From Lutibacter sp. (GTDB lineage: Bacteria; Bacteroidota; Bacteroidia; Flavobacteriales; Flavobacteriaceae), in assembly GCF_016342705.1 (NCBI RefSeq), contig NZ_JAEINV010000002.1, forward strand, positions 1 to 64,000: 64,000 bases of DNA. The letters are read 5' to 3'. A model generated the notes under the pieces. The model did not search any database, was not told where the DNA came from, and saw only the letters and a list, made by a program, of their open reading frames with translations. The position numbers and the translations under genes are program-made. Below, in pieces: positions 38,345 to 46,765 of the stretch (the stretch's first letter is position 1; the number at the start of each line of letters is the position of its first letter).

Positions 38345-40993
38345 TTAATTTATTACCTCAAACTTTATTTTTTGTACCTCTATAAAATTACCACCAATCA
38401 TTACTTCAAATTCTCCAGGTTCAACAACCCTTTCCATTTTACGATTCCAAATAGCTAACTCTTCGGGAGTTAAAACAAATTCAACACGTTTTTTTTCTCC
38501 TTTTTTAATAAAAACCCTTTTAAAACCTTTTAACGTTTTTTTTGGAGTTGTTACGCTACTATAAACATCATTTATATATAATTGCACTACTTCTTCTCCA
38601 TCATAATCCCCTATATTTTTAACATCAATACTTACCCTAATTTCATCATTAATATTTATTTTTTCAGCACTAATTGAAAGATTTGAATATTCAAATTTTG
38701 TGTAGCTTAAACCAAATCCAAAAGTAAATAATGGGTTTTCACTTTCATTCACATATCTATGTATTGCTGAAGGTTTTTGGTTGTAGTATATTGGCAATTG
38801 CCCTACAGATTTTGGAAAAGTAATAGGAAGTCTTCCTGCTGGATTATAATTTCCGAATAAAACATCTGCAACAGCTTTTCCACCAGCTTCTCCAGGAAAC
38901 CAAGCTTCAACAATTACAGGAATATTATCATTAATCCAATTTATTGAAAGTGGTCTTCCATTTAATAAAACACAAATTACAGGAGTTCCTGTTTTTTGAA
39001 TTTCTTTAATAAGCTCCTCCTGCATTCCGTGTAAATCTAAGGTAGCAACATCTCTATTCTCCTCCACCAATTCATTAGACTCTCCTAAAACAACTATTGC
39101 TATATCTGCTTTTTTCGCAATATCAATGGCTGGTTGAAAATTAACTTTTTCCAAATTCCATCGTAAATGTGCTCTCGCTCCCCAACCGCCTTCCCACATT
39201 TCTATGCGAATTCTATATTTTCTTCCGCCTTCAATATTCATTGGGGTTGTTACAATATTGGTCGATCCTTTTTCCCAATTATCAATAACTAATTGATCAT
39301 CTACCCACATTCTAATTCCGTCATCTGAACTTAGCCCTAACCAACCATCAAATGATTCTTCCGATGCAATAAAACCAGTCCACCGAATAGAAATTTCATC
39401 ATCATTTACACCATCTCCTGGCGACCAAGGCCAATCAAATTCTAACTGCTTATCAATGCGTGTTAAAACTGGATTTCCTAGTAGTTCTCTATTGTTATAA
39501 TATTCTCCTTTTAATCCATTTTGTAATTCATCGGGTGTACGTAAGAATTTTGAAGGAATTATTTGCCCTTTCACAATTAAAGAAACACCTTCCTCATAAA
39601 GCACTGTTGTATTTTCTCCTACCACCTTTTTAATTCCTTCAAAAACAGTTGTGCCTACTTTATTTCTAACCGAATATCCTCCCAATCTTGAAACATTTGC
39701 ATTTGGTCCAATTACAGCAACTGTTTTTATATTTTTATTTAATGGTAATATATTTTTTTGATTTTTTAATAAACAAATAGATTTTTGAGCAGCTTCTAAA
39801 GCTATATCTTGATTTTCTTTTGTGTGAAATCGCTCTTTAATTAAATTTTTATTGGTAAACGGATTTTCAAACAAACCAAGTAAAAATTTAAGCCTTAAAA
39901 CACCTCCTGCAGCACGATCTATTTTTTCCATGCTTAATTTCCCTTCTTTAACCAACTCCACAAGAGTTTGCTGCCAAAATTCATTTGAAAAATCATAAAA
40001 CTGCATATCAACCCCTGCTGTTACGGCTTGTAAAATACTTTCTTTTGGTGAATCTGACACATAATGATTTGTTTGAATGTATTTTATAGCTCCTAAGTCT
40101 GAAACAACAATTCCTTTAAAACCCCATTCCTTTCTTAATATATCAGTTAAAAGCCATTCATTTGCAGCACAAGGAATTCCATCTAACTCAGAATAAGCAC
40201 ACATGGCTCCCAATGCTCCACCTTTCATATATGCTTTTTTAAATGATGGTAAAAAATCTTCACGAGCTGTGCGTTCACCTATAATTACGGGAGATGAATT
40301 ACCTCCTGCCTGAGGATAACTATGAACTGCAAAATGTTTTGGTTCTGCTATTATAGATCTATCAGAAGCTAAAGTATCACCTTGCAAACCTTTTATCATT
40401 GCTAAACCAATTTCACCTGCTAAATAAACATCTTCACTAAATGTTTCTGCAACTCTTCCCCAGCGTGGTTCTCTACCAACACCAAGAACAGGACCTAATC
40501 CAAAATGAACTCCATGCGCTCTAGCTTCACTACCAATTACTTTTCCAACTTTTTCCATTAAATCAGTATCCCAAGTTGCTCCTAAACCAATATTCATTGG
40601 AAATGCAGTGCTTCCATCATCTAAATATCCGTGTAACATTTCACCCATAATAAGTGCAGGAATACCCCATCTGTTATTTTTAATAACATTTGCTTGAAGA
40701 TCATTAATCATTTTTGCTGAACGAGGATAAATGTCATGAATGGCTCCAACTCCTAAATTTCCAATTTTTGCAGTTGTTTTAGTCAATGAAAAGTTTTCAA
40801 CTTCTTTAAAATATTCGCCTTTATACATATCCATTTGACGTACTTTTTCTTCCAAACTCATTCTACTTAATAAGTCCGTTACTCTATCTTCAACCGATAA
40901 TTTAGAATTTTGATAAGGATATTTTGAATTTTGCGCATTTGAAATTTCAACAAAGCTGAGTATGCAAATTAAAAATACTAGTAGTTGTTTCAT
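38345..40993 (-). CDS. GH3 beta-glycosidase with inserted PA14 domain
   Basis: 882 aa from ATG 40993 (MKQLLVFLIC); an in-frame ATG at 41050 lies inside the upstream gene and gives no sensible signal peptide. The signal ends EISNAQN. The GH3 TIM barrel has KHFAVHS and the nucleophile D299 in VVSDLGAIKY. A PA14 domain (about 500-640, GLKGEYYNNREL to LSSDDGIRMWVDDQLVIDNW) is inserted in the second domain, and a fibronectin III-like domain ends the protein. This layout is typical of beta-glucosidases, but related GH3 enzymes cleave other beta-linked sugars. Here it could act on beta-linked GlcNAc or mannose; specificity is open. Confidence 0.92.
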   Translation of the reverse strand: MKQLLVFLICILSFVEISNAQNSKYPYQNSKLSVEDRVTDLLSRMSLEEKVRQMDMYKGEYFKEVENFSLTKTTAKIGNLGVGAIHDIYPRSAKMINDLQANVIKNNRWGIPALIMGEMLHGYLDDGSTAFPMNIGLGATWDTDLMEKVGKVIGSEARAHGVHFGLGPVLGVGREPRWGRVAETFSEDVYLAGEIGLAMIKGLQGDTLASDRSIIAEPKHFAVHSYPQAGGNSSPVIIGERTAREDFLPSFKKAYMKGGALGAMCAYSELDGIPCAANEWLLTDILRKEWGFKGIVVSDLGAIKYIQTNHYVSDSPKESILQAVTAGVDMQFYDFSNEFWQQTLVELVKEGKLSMEKIDRAAGGVLRLKFLLGLFENPFTNKNLIKERFHTKENQDIALEAAQKSICLLKNQKNILPLNKNIKTVAVIGPNANVSRLGGYSVRNKVGTTVFEGIKKVVGENTTVLYEEGVSLIVKGQIIPSKFLRTPDELQNGLKGEYYNNRELLGNPVLTRIDKQLEFDWPWSPGDGVNDDEISIRWTGFIASEESFDGWLGLSSDDGIRMWVDDQLVIDNWEKGSTNIVTTPMNIEGGRKYRIRIEMWEGGWGARAHLRWNLEKVNFQPAIDIAKKADIAIVVLGESNELVEENRDVATLDLHGMQEELIKEIQKTGTPVICVLLNGRPLSINWINDNIPVIVEAWFPGEAGGKAVADVLFGNYNPAGRLPITFPKSVGQLPIYYNQKPSAIHRYVNESENPLFTFGFGLSYTKFEYSNLSISAEKININDEIRVSIDVKNIGDYDGEEVVQLYINDVYSSVTTPKKTLKGFKRVFIKKGEKKRVEFVLTPEELAIWNRKMERVVEPGEFEVMIGGNFIEVQKIKFEVIN

Positions 40994-41019
40994 CTTAAAT
41001 AGTTGTTTAATTATTACTC

Positions 41020-42195
41020 TTAGTAAGTTATATAAGCAGAAACCAACCAATGATTTAGTTTATCATCATAGGCTGCAGTTGCTGGAATTAAAATTTGCAT
41101 TGTATGTTCACCTGCTTTTAAATCGCCTAAATCAACAACAAAAGGTTTTACAGAAGAACCGGGACACCAGTTTGACCTAGATAAATCTGAAGAAGCTATA
41201 CGTTCTTCAATCTCTTTTATTTTATAAGCTTTTGCCTCAAAATCTATATAGGAAGCAGAATCTTTTTTAAGCCACACTCCTGATGTTGGATTAAATCTCC
41301 TGAAAGAAGCACAATCATCTCGCCAAGGAATAGTATCTAAAACTAGTTGATTATCAACAAATAAACTGTTTCTAATTTTTATGAATTCATCTCCTCCTTC
41401 GTGTCCACCATGGCCAGTAGTTGTAAAATATAATTTTACATTTTTAGCATTTTTATCAAACTCAAAATCGTGTTCCAATGGACCCTTTACAAAAAAGTCT
41501 GGTAGTGCTTGTCCATCAACATATGCAATTGTATTAACTAATGACTGAACTTTTAGAGTTTTTCTAGGGCGGTTAGAATATATTAAATCAACATCAACTT
41601 CATAGCCTTCTGCAGTCCAAGAATCAACCCAAACACCTATATAAAAAGTATTACTAACTAAACTTTTTAATTGAGAAATATCTTGCTCCCAAACAACTTG
41701 TTTTTCCCAAGACGGAATATAAACTGGTTTTCTATACTTCCCTTTTTCGTTACTATAAAACCCAACTCCAAACGGAGTCATAAAACGCAATAATTCAACA
41801 ACTGGCTTATAAAAAGCAGTTGATTTTACCCCTTTAAATTTTTCAAAAACTGATGATTGTTTTGGGAATTCTGTTTTATTTTTTGAAATACTTATAATTG
41901 ATAATTCATCTAAATCCTTAACCACAAAACAAGATCCTGATTTATCCCAACGATCTCCATTTGAACGCAAGGTTAATTTAATTTTTACATCAGTTCCTTT
42001 AGGAAAATTTGGAACTTTGACTTTTTTATAGATTATACGCCCATTTTGTAAGCTAAATGCTTCTGGATCTGACGCTAATTCTCCATTAAAATTTATTGGC
42101 TGGTTTTTAAATATAGGATAGGTTATTTCTTCTTGAGCTTTTGTTTTTAAAAATATTAAAAAAAACAAGGAGAATATTAATGGACTGAATTTCAT
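41020..42195 (-). CDS. PNGase F-like peptide-N4-(N-acetyl-beta-glucosaminyl)asparagine amidase
   Basis: 391 aa with a signal peptide ending KTKAQ. Several blocks align with Elizabethkingia PNGase F as I recall it: GDRWDKSGSCFVV with CDEWDRYANVYV (D84 for catalytic D60), VDSWTAEGYEVDVDLIY with TETWLAKGREYSVDFDIVY, GHGGHEGGDEF with the E206 region (E270), and SNWCPGSSV with GWCPGMAV. One active-site change is visible: E118 of PNGase F is Asp (D191) here, while the neighbouring Trp is kept (W193). The enzyme releases whole N-glycans from glycoproteins by hydrolysing the GlcNAc-Asn amide. It lies 26 nt upstream of the GH3 gene. Confidence 0.87.
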   Translation of the reverse strand: MKFSPLIFSLFFLIFLKTKAQEEITYPIFKNQPINFNGELASDPEAFSLQNGRIIYKKVKVPNFPKGTDVKIKLTLRSNGDRWDKSGSCFVVKDLDELSIISISKNKTEFPKQSSVFEKFKGVKSTAFYKPVVELLRFMTPFGVGFYSNEKGKYRKPVYIPSWEKQVVWEQDISQLKSLVSNTFYIGVWVDSWTAEGYEVDVDLIYSNRPRKTLKVQSLVNTIAYVDGQALPDFFVKGPLEHDFEFDKNAKNVKLYFTTTGHGGHEGGDEFIKIRNSLFVDNQLVLDTIPWRDDCASFRRFNPTSGVWLKKDSASYIDFEAKAYKIKEIEERIASSDLSRSNWCPGSSVKPFVVDLGDLKAGEHTMQILIPATAAYDDKLNHWLVSAYITY

Positions 42196-42210
42196 TTTTT
42201 TTGTATTAAT

Positions 42211-44436
42211 TTATTTAAAAAAAACTTTTAAATGGTTTCCATTTACCAAATCATTATGATTTATAAAATAACTATTATGTGTTTTTCCATCTAATATAAT
42301 TTGATGTATATAACCATTCTTATTAGATTCTTTCTCAATAATTAGTTCCCTTTTTTTATAATATTTTGAATCTAACTGAATAGTAATTTTATCAAATAAG
42401 GGTTTTGTAATTGTGTAAATTGGCTCGCCTGGTGAAATTGGATAAATTCCCATCATTGAATACACTAGCCAAGCGGACATTGTGCCTGTATCGTCATTAC
42501 CAGGAATGCCATCTGGTGTATTTTTGAAATGTTTTTTCACTAATTCTTCAACTAATTTTTGGCTTCTCCACTCTTCACCTTTTACATAATTAAATAAAAA
42601 CGGATACGCAATATCTGGCTCATTTGCCATATCAAATTGATTGTCATCAAAAACCTTCTGCAATTGATTTGTAAATCCTTTATTTCCGCCCATTAATTTT
42701 TTAAGTCCTAAAATATCATGTGGAACCATAAAAGCATATTGCCAAGCATTTCCTTCAATAAAACCAACATTTTCAGTAAAATTAGCACCATTATTTGGGT
42801 CAAAAGGTTCATACCAATTCCCATTCTTTAATCTTGGTCTTAGTAAGTTTAATTTCGCATCGAATAACTTTCTGTAAGAAATTGCCCTATTTTTAAAACG
42901 CTTATAATCAGCTGTTTCACCCAATTCTTTTGCTAATAATGCGATGGAATAATCGGCTGCATTGTATTCTTGTGTTGTAGAAACTGAACCTCCATCATTG
43001 GTTGTTAAATATCCTTTTTCTATATAATCTTTTAACCCTGGTCTTAATGGGTTTCCTTCAAGTTGATCAGCGCTTTTTAACATAGCTTTGTATGCTTTTT
43101 GCACATCAAAATCTTGAATTCCTTTTAAATAAGTATCTGTAATTACAATACTTGCCGGATCACCAACCATCGTAAATGTTTCAGTAGCGTTTAATTCCCA
43201 TTTTGGCAACCATCCATTTTCGTCAGTCATAGCTATCATACTATTCACCATGTCAGATTGTTGTTGCGGATATACTAATGACATTAATTGATGTAAATTC
43301 CGATATGTATCCCATAACGAAAAAACGGTATAACGCGTTCCTTCAGTTTTTCCAATTTTACCAGTTTTAATTTCAGGAAATTCTCCATTAAAATCGTTCA
43401 AAGTATTTGGATGAATTAAGGTGTGATATAAAGCTGTGTAAAAAACAGTTTTATCATTTGTTGAGCCACCTTCAACTCTAATTCTTGAGAGTAATTTATT
43501 CCACTCGCTATAGGTTTCCTTATAAACATCGTTAAATGTTTTGTTTGATGTTTCTTTTTCTAAATTTTCACGTGCATTTTTAATACTTACATAACTCACT
43601 CCTATTTTAACTTCAACAGTTTCTGTTTTATTAAAGTTATAGCTAAAATAGGTTCCAATACTATCACCAACAACCATTTTTGTTGAGGCATCCATCAGTC
43701 TAGTTTTACCATTATAGCCCATCCATTTCGCTTCTACTCCACTATATGTTGCAGGTTTTTTCCAAACACCAAAATTATCAGCTGGTTTGGAAAATTTAGC
43801 TACAAAATAAACTGGGTATGCAGCCTCTGGACTGTTATAACAAAATGAACCCACAGAACGAATTCCTTCAATTTCAGTTGAAGAAACCACTTTTACCATA
43901 GCTCCTTGCTCATTGGTTAAGCCCAAACCTAAATTCAATAAAATATTAGATGGTCCTTTTGGAAACGTAAACTTACTAACTCCTACTCTTTTTGAAGTTG
44001 TAAATTCGGCTTTCACATTGTATTTATCAATTTCGGCACTGTAATATCCTGCTTTTGCAATTTCATTAGAATAGGTTGAGCCATACTTTAAATGATCAGT
44101 TTCTACATTTCCTGTTGTTGGCATTAACAATAAAACACCTAATTCTGGACAACCAACACCGCTTAAATTCACCTGACTAAATCCTGTTAAAAAGGTATTT
44201 TCGTGCACATAAGGATTTGACAACCAACGGCTATCTTTTTCTAATGGTAAATTTTGTGGCCCAGCAACATTAAAAGGGCTTATACTTGCCATTCCTCTTG
44301 GTGCAATTGGTCCAGGAAATGTTGCTCCGTAATTAGAAGTTCCTATAAATGGATTGACATAATCTGCTGGTTCTTGTGATTGCATAGAAAAAATTATGCA
44401 AAAAACGAAAAGAATAAAAAAAACACTATTTTTCAT
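42211..44436 (-). CDS. GH92 alpha-mannosidase (divergent paralogue d)
   Basis: 741 aa; signal peptide ending FSMQSQE, so periplasmic or secreted rather than lipidated. GH92 motifs are present: YVNPFIGTSNYG at the N-terminus, IEGNAWQYAF (its Glu is the candidate catalytic acid) and GNDDTGTMSAWLVYS (candidate base region). It differs from the other three paralogues by FPGPIAPRGM in place of YPGATVPFGM, and by ANEPDIAYPFLFNY in place of the HGNEPSHH motif. A different linkage preference, for example not alpha-1,2, is therefore likely. GH92 enzymes are calcium-dependent inverting exo-alpha-mannosidases. Confidence 0.92.
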   Translation of the reverse strand: MKNSVFFILFVFCIIFSMQSQEPADYVNPFIGTSNYGATFPGPIAPRGMASISPFNVAGPQNLPLEKDSRWLSNPYVHENTFLTGFSQVNLSGVGCPELGVLLLMPTTGNVETDHLKYGSTYSNEIAKAGYYSAEIDKYNVKAEFTTSKRVGVSKFTFPKGPSNILLNLGLGLTNEQGAMVKVVSSTEIEGIRSVGSFCYNSPEAAYPVYFVAKFSKPADNFGVWKKPATYSGVEAKWMGYNGKTRLMDASTKMVVGDSIGTYFSYNFNKTETVEVKIGVSYVSIKNARENLEKETSNKTFNDVYKETYSEWNKLLSRIRVEGGSTNDKTVFYTALYHTLIHPNTLNDFNGEFPEIKTGKIGKTEGTRYTVFSLWDTYRNLHQLMSLVYPQQQSDMVNSMIAMTDENGWLPKWELNATETFTMVGDPASIVITDTYLKGIQDFDVQKAYKAMLKSADQLEGNPLRPGLKDYIEKGYLTTNDGGSVSTTQEYNAADYSIALLAKELGETADYKRFKNRAISYRKLFDAKLNLLRPRLKNGNWYEPFDPNNGANFTENVGFIEGNAWQYAFMVPHDILGLKKLMGGNKGFTNQLQKVFDDNQFDMANEPDIAYPFLFNYVKGEEWRSQKLVEELVKKHFKNTPDGIPGNDDTGTMSAWLVYSMMGIYPISPGEPIYTITKPLFDKITIQLDSKYYKKRELIIEKESNKNGYIHQIILDGKTHNSYFINHNDLVNGNHLKVFFK

Positions 44437-44445
44437 TTAGTAAGC

Positions 44446-46761
44446 TTATTTTTTTGAAGTACTCAATGAATAAGGAACACTTTCTGGCATATTTCCCCTT
44501 TCTTTATTAGGTGAATTACTCATATTAAATTGTAAAGTCCCACCTTTTTGAATAGCATCAAATTTTATAAAAGAATTGTTATATGATTTCTTGTTTAAAT
44601 TGGCGGATTCTATATAAAAATTACTTTCTGAATTATTTTTTGAAATAATTTCAAATGTATTTCCATTTTGTAAATGCAACGTTGCCTTTTTAAACAATGG
44701 ACTTCCTAAAACATACTCATCAGCTCCCGGCGTAACTGGATAAAAACCCAACGAACTAAACACATACCAAGCAGATGTTTGTCCGTTATCTTCATCTCCA
44801 CAATATCCATCAGGTGTTGCTGAGTATAAGTTGGTTAAAACTTTTCTTACTTTTTCTTGTGCTTTATAGGGTTGATTTGCATAATTATATAAGTAAATCA
44901 TGTGCTGAATTGGTTGATTTCCGTGTGCATAATTCCCCATATTTGCAATTTGCATTTCTCGAATTTCATGAATTGTTTGTCCGTAATATGAATCATCAAA
45001 TTTTGGAGGCATTTCAAAAACCTCATCTAATTTTGAGGTAAATTTTTCTTTTCCACCCATTAAATCAATCAATCCTTGAATATCATGAAAAACTGACCAA
45101 GTGTAATGTAAACTATTTCCTTCCGTAAAAGCATCTCCCCATTTTAATGGATTGAATGGAGTTTGAAAACTTCCATCTTCATTTTTTCCACGCATCCAAT
45201 TAGTTTCTGGATCAAATAAATTTTTATAATTCATTGATTGCTTAAAGTACTTTTCAGCAATTTCAGTTTTACCTAATTTTTCGGCCATTTTTGCAATGGT
45301 AAAATCGGCATATGCATATTCTAATGTTCTGGCCGCATTTTCATTAATTCCAACATTATATGGCACATACCCTAAAGTATTATAATATTCTAATCCCGCT
45401 CTACCTACTGAATTTACAGGCCTTCCGTCTGAAACAGTCGCATTCTTAAGCATTGCTTCTAACAATAATTCTACATCCATATCTTTTACTCCCTTCAAAA
45501 AAGCATCAGAAATAATTGGAGCGGAGTTTGAACCAATCATACAATCTCTATGACCTGGACTCGCCCACTCTGGCAACCAACCTGATTCTTTATAGGTATT
45601 TGCTAAACCTTGCATAATTTCACTATTCAAATCTGGATACATCATATTAAAAAATGGAAAAACGGCTCTAAACGTATCCCAAAACCCATTATCCGTAAAC
45701 ATATAACCCGGTAAAACTTCTCCGTTATACGGACTGTAATGCACTACTTCATTTTTTGAATTGTACTCATAAAATTTTCTTGGGAATAACAGCACTCTGT
45801 ATAAACTAGAATAAAAAGTTCTAATATTGTCTATGTTGTCATCTTCAATTTGAATTCTACCTAATTCTGTTTCCCATGCTTGTTTTGCTTTTTCTTTGGT
45901 TTGCTCAAAAGTATCAGCACCAATCTCTCTAGTTAAATTTAATTGCGCTTGTTCTGGACTTATAAATGAAGATGCTACTTTTACATTTACTACTTCACCT
46001 TTTTTGGTTTTAAAACCAATTATAGCTCCCACATGTTCACCTTCACTGTTTGTTGCATTTTCCAATAACTTCCAGCCATCAGTCCAAGTATGGTTCACTT
46101 GAAAATCTTTATCAAATTCAGCAACAAAATAGTTGTGGAAATTTTCTGGAACACCTCCACTGTTATTTCTGCAATACCCAATTATTTTACGTTCTCCAGG
46201 AATAATTTTCACCATAGATCCTTTAAAAAAAGCATCGAGCATGATATATGATTCTTCTGATTCTGGAAATGTGAATTTGAAATGTGCAGCTCTTTCTGTT
46301 GGGGAAACTTCCGCAGTAACATCATAATCTGCTAAATAAACCGAATAATGATAAGGTTTTACAGTTTCTGCCTTGTGAGAAAACCAAGAAGCACGTTCAT
46401 CTTCCTGAAATTTTAAATTACCTGTTGTTGCCATTAAAGAAAACGCCGCATAGTCGTTTATCCACGGACTTGGTTGATGCGTCTGTTTTATTCCTCTAAT
46501 TTTATATTCGTCGTATTTATATGTCCAACCATCCCCCATTTTTGAAGTCATTGGGGTCCAAAAATTCATTCCCCAAGGCGTTGCAATTGCAGGATATGTA
46601 TTTCCATTTGACAAAATATATTCAGAATCTGTTCCCATTAATGGGTTTACAAAATCCACTAAACTTTTCTGATTTTCAACGTTTCTTTCTTTCTTATTTT
46701 CCTCCTTATTACAAGAGAAAATAATAAGACTTAAAATAAATAATAAACGGTATTTTTTCAT
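44446..46761 (-). CDS. GH92 alpha-mannosidase (paralogue c)
   Basis: 771 aa lipoprotein (LIIFSCNKEE). GH92 signatures: VNPLMGTDSEYILSNGNTYP, TEGNSLHYTW and GDEDNGQTSAWYVFSSLGFYP. The substrate loop reads AHGNQPIQH, with Gln replacing the Glu and the first His of the HGNEPSHH motif found in paralogues a and b. The protein is longer at the N-terminus (PWGMNFWTPMTSKMGDGWTY). These changes suggest a linkage other than that cleaved by a and b, such as alpha-1,3; the assignment needs assays. Four nt separate it from the GH20 gene upstream and 9 nt from GH92 d. Confidence 0.92.
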   Translation of the reverse strand: MKKYRLLFILSLIIFSCNKEENKKERNVENQKSLVDFVNPLMGTDSEYILSNGNTYPAIATPWGMNFWTPMTSKMGDGWTYKYDEYKIRGIKQTHQPSPWINDYAAFSLMATTGNLKFQEDERASWFSHKAETVKPYHYSVYLADYDVTAEVSPTERAAHFKFTFPESEESYIMLDAFFKGSMVKIIPGERKIIGYCRNNSGGVPENFHNYFVAEFDKDFQVNHTWTDGWKLLENATNSEGEHVGAIIGFKTKKGEVVNVKVASSFISPEQAQLNLTREIGADTFEQTKEKAKQAWETELGRIQIEDDNIDNIRTFYSSLYRVLLFPRKFYEYNSKNEVVHYSPYNGEVLPGYMFTDNGFWDTFRAVFPFFNMMYPDLNSEIMQGLANTYKESGWLPEWASPGHRDCMIGSNSAPIISDAFLKGVKDMDVELLLEAMLKNATVSDGRPVNSVGRAGLEYYNTLGYVPYNVGINENAARTLEYAYADFTIAKMAEKLGKTEIAEKYFKQSMNYKNLFDPETNWMRGKNEDGSFQTPFNPLKWGDAFTEGNSLHYTWSVFHDIQGLIDLMGGKEKFTSKLDEVFEMPPKFDDSYYGQTIHEIREMQIANMGNYAHGNQPIQHMIYLYNYANQPYKAQEKVRKVLTNLYSATPDGYCGDEDNGQTSAWYVFSSLGFYPVTPGADEYVLGSPLFKKATLHLQNGNTFEIISKNNSESNFYIESANLNKKSYNNSFIKFDAIQKGGTLQFNMSNSPNKERGNMPESVPYSLSTSKK

Positions 46762-46765
46762 GTTT

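Noticed and set aside
41020..41050. Longer N-terminus for the GH3 enzyme (ATG 41050)
   Set aside because: It would overlap the PNGase F-like gene and precede the signal peptide with 19 odd residues; the ATG at 40993 fits a normal signal.
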